Part shown: positions 63,637 to 64,000 of the stretch, piece after piece | Layout of the letters: every line of letters begins with the position of its first letter | Position numbering within the stretch: the stretch's first letter is position 1 | NCBI GenBank assembly: GCA_032191485.1 | Contig: JAVDOI010000006.1 | Location: forward strand, 13,511,850-13,575,849 | DNA from: Leptoclinus maculatus | Taxonomy: Eukaryota > Chordata > Actinopteri > Perciformes > Stichaeidae | Length of the DNA: 64,000 nucleotides | Direction: 5' to 3' | Program-made: the position numbers and the translations under genes | Notes under the pieces: generated by a model | Told to the model about the DNA's origin: nothing | Seen by the model: only the letters and a program-made list of their open reading frames with translations | Database searches by the model: none

Positions 63637-64000
63637 GTGAGTAAAAAGTAACTTACAGATGAGATGCAATTCATTTTAGTTAAGTATTTCCTTCTTGCAA
63701 AATGTGAACAAATACTTAAGATTTAATATTATATTGTTAGAAATGGTCCCCACCTCATCAACAGTGCATATCATGTATTTCTGCTGGGTTTGAGTAGTAT
63801 GTGTTGCTCTAAAGTGTCACAGTGAAGCCACTTTATTCGTGATTATAATCCTGAATTCAATGATTAATCATGTTCACAACTTTTTTTTTTCAAGTTCAAT
63901 TTACACCAGTTGCAAAGTACCACATTGCTCCTCATTTTTTATATTTGGGGTGCCATTAGTAGGTATTCAGTACACACACCTCCATGCTTTTGTGTTAAAG

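Overview
This window is nuclear DNA of a ray-finned fish, most likely a percomorph teleost. The genes are split by short GT-AG introns, and intergenic DNA carries (CA)n microsatellites, a tRNA-derived SINE with a UnaL2-type tail, and several AT-rich short transposon-like repeats of the kind common in perch-like fishes. No bacterial, plasmid or viral genes were seen.

Layout. Positions 1-4300 are repeats and presumed 3' UTR. A run of reverse-strand genes follows: cish (4328-5263), with STAT5-type sites upstream, twf2 (8843-14059) and a divergent wdr82 paralogue (16145-19104). The forward-strand rpusd4 (19910-22851) starts head-to-head with wdr82 across about 0.8 kb. A 3.9 kb repeat-rich gap leads to reverse-strand qrich1 (26745-31284). 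Next are two apparently broken forward-strand loci: a PRRT3/PRRT4-like membrane protein (34530-35891) and an unidentified two-module, proline-rich gene (about 36935-39195). Forward-strand tmcc1 has its coding exons at 46803-52121 and a decayed tandem copy of its 3' half at 54760-56000. The intron-containing H1-8-type linker histone gene (56232-57658, reverse) follows. The window ends inside a forward-strand gene for a secreted or membrane protein with two cysteine-rich Ig-like modules and an array of short Ser/Thr/Pro stalk exons (60248-63636 and beyond).

For all six recognised intact genes the exon phases close to complete reading frames: cish 214 aa, twf2 355, wdr82-like 321, rpusd4 386, qrich1 892, tmcc1 651; H1-8 also closes at 272 aa. 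The assembly therefore looks accurate, and the frame breaks in the two central loci are more likely biological than technical. The genes do not form one pathway. The block is syntenic: CISH, TWF2, WDR82 and QRICH1 lie on human 3p21, and TMCC1 and H1-8 on 3q22.

The observations most worth checking are: an rpusd4 whose pseudouridine-synthase active-site motif reads LRLE instead of HRLD; a qrich1 octapeptide expanded to 24 perfect-length units; the phase-1 exon cassettes of the terminal Ig-like gene with relics of a sister copy upstream; a wdr82 copy with an exchanged C-terminus; and the broken two-module gene, for which I have no family name.
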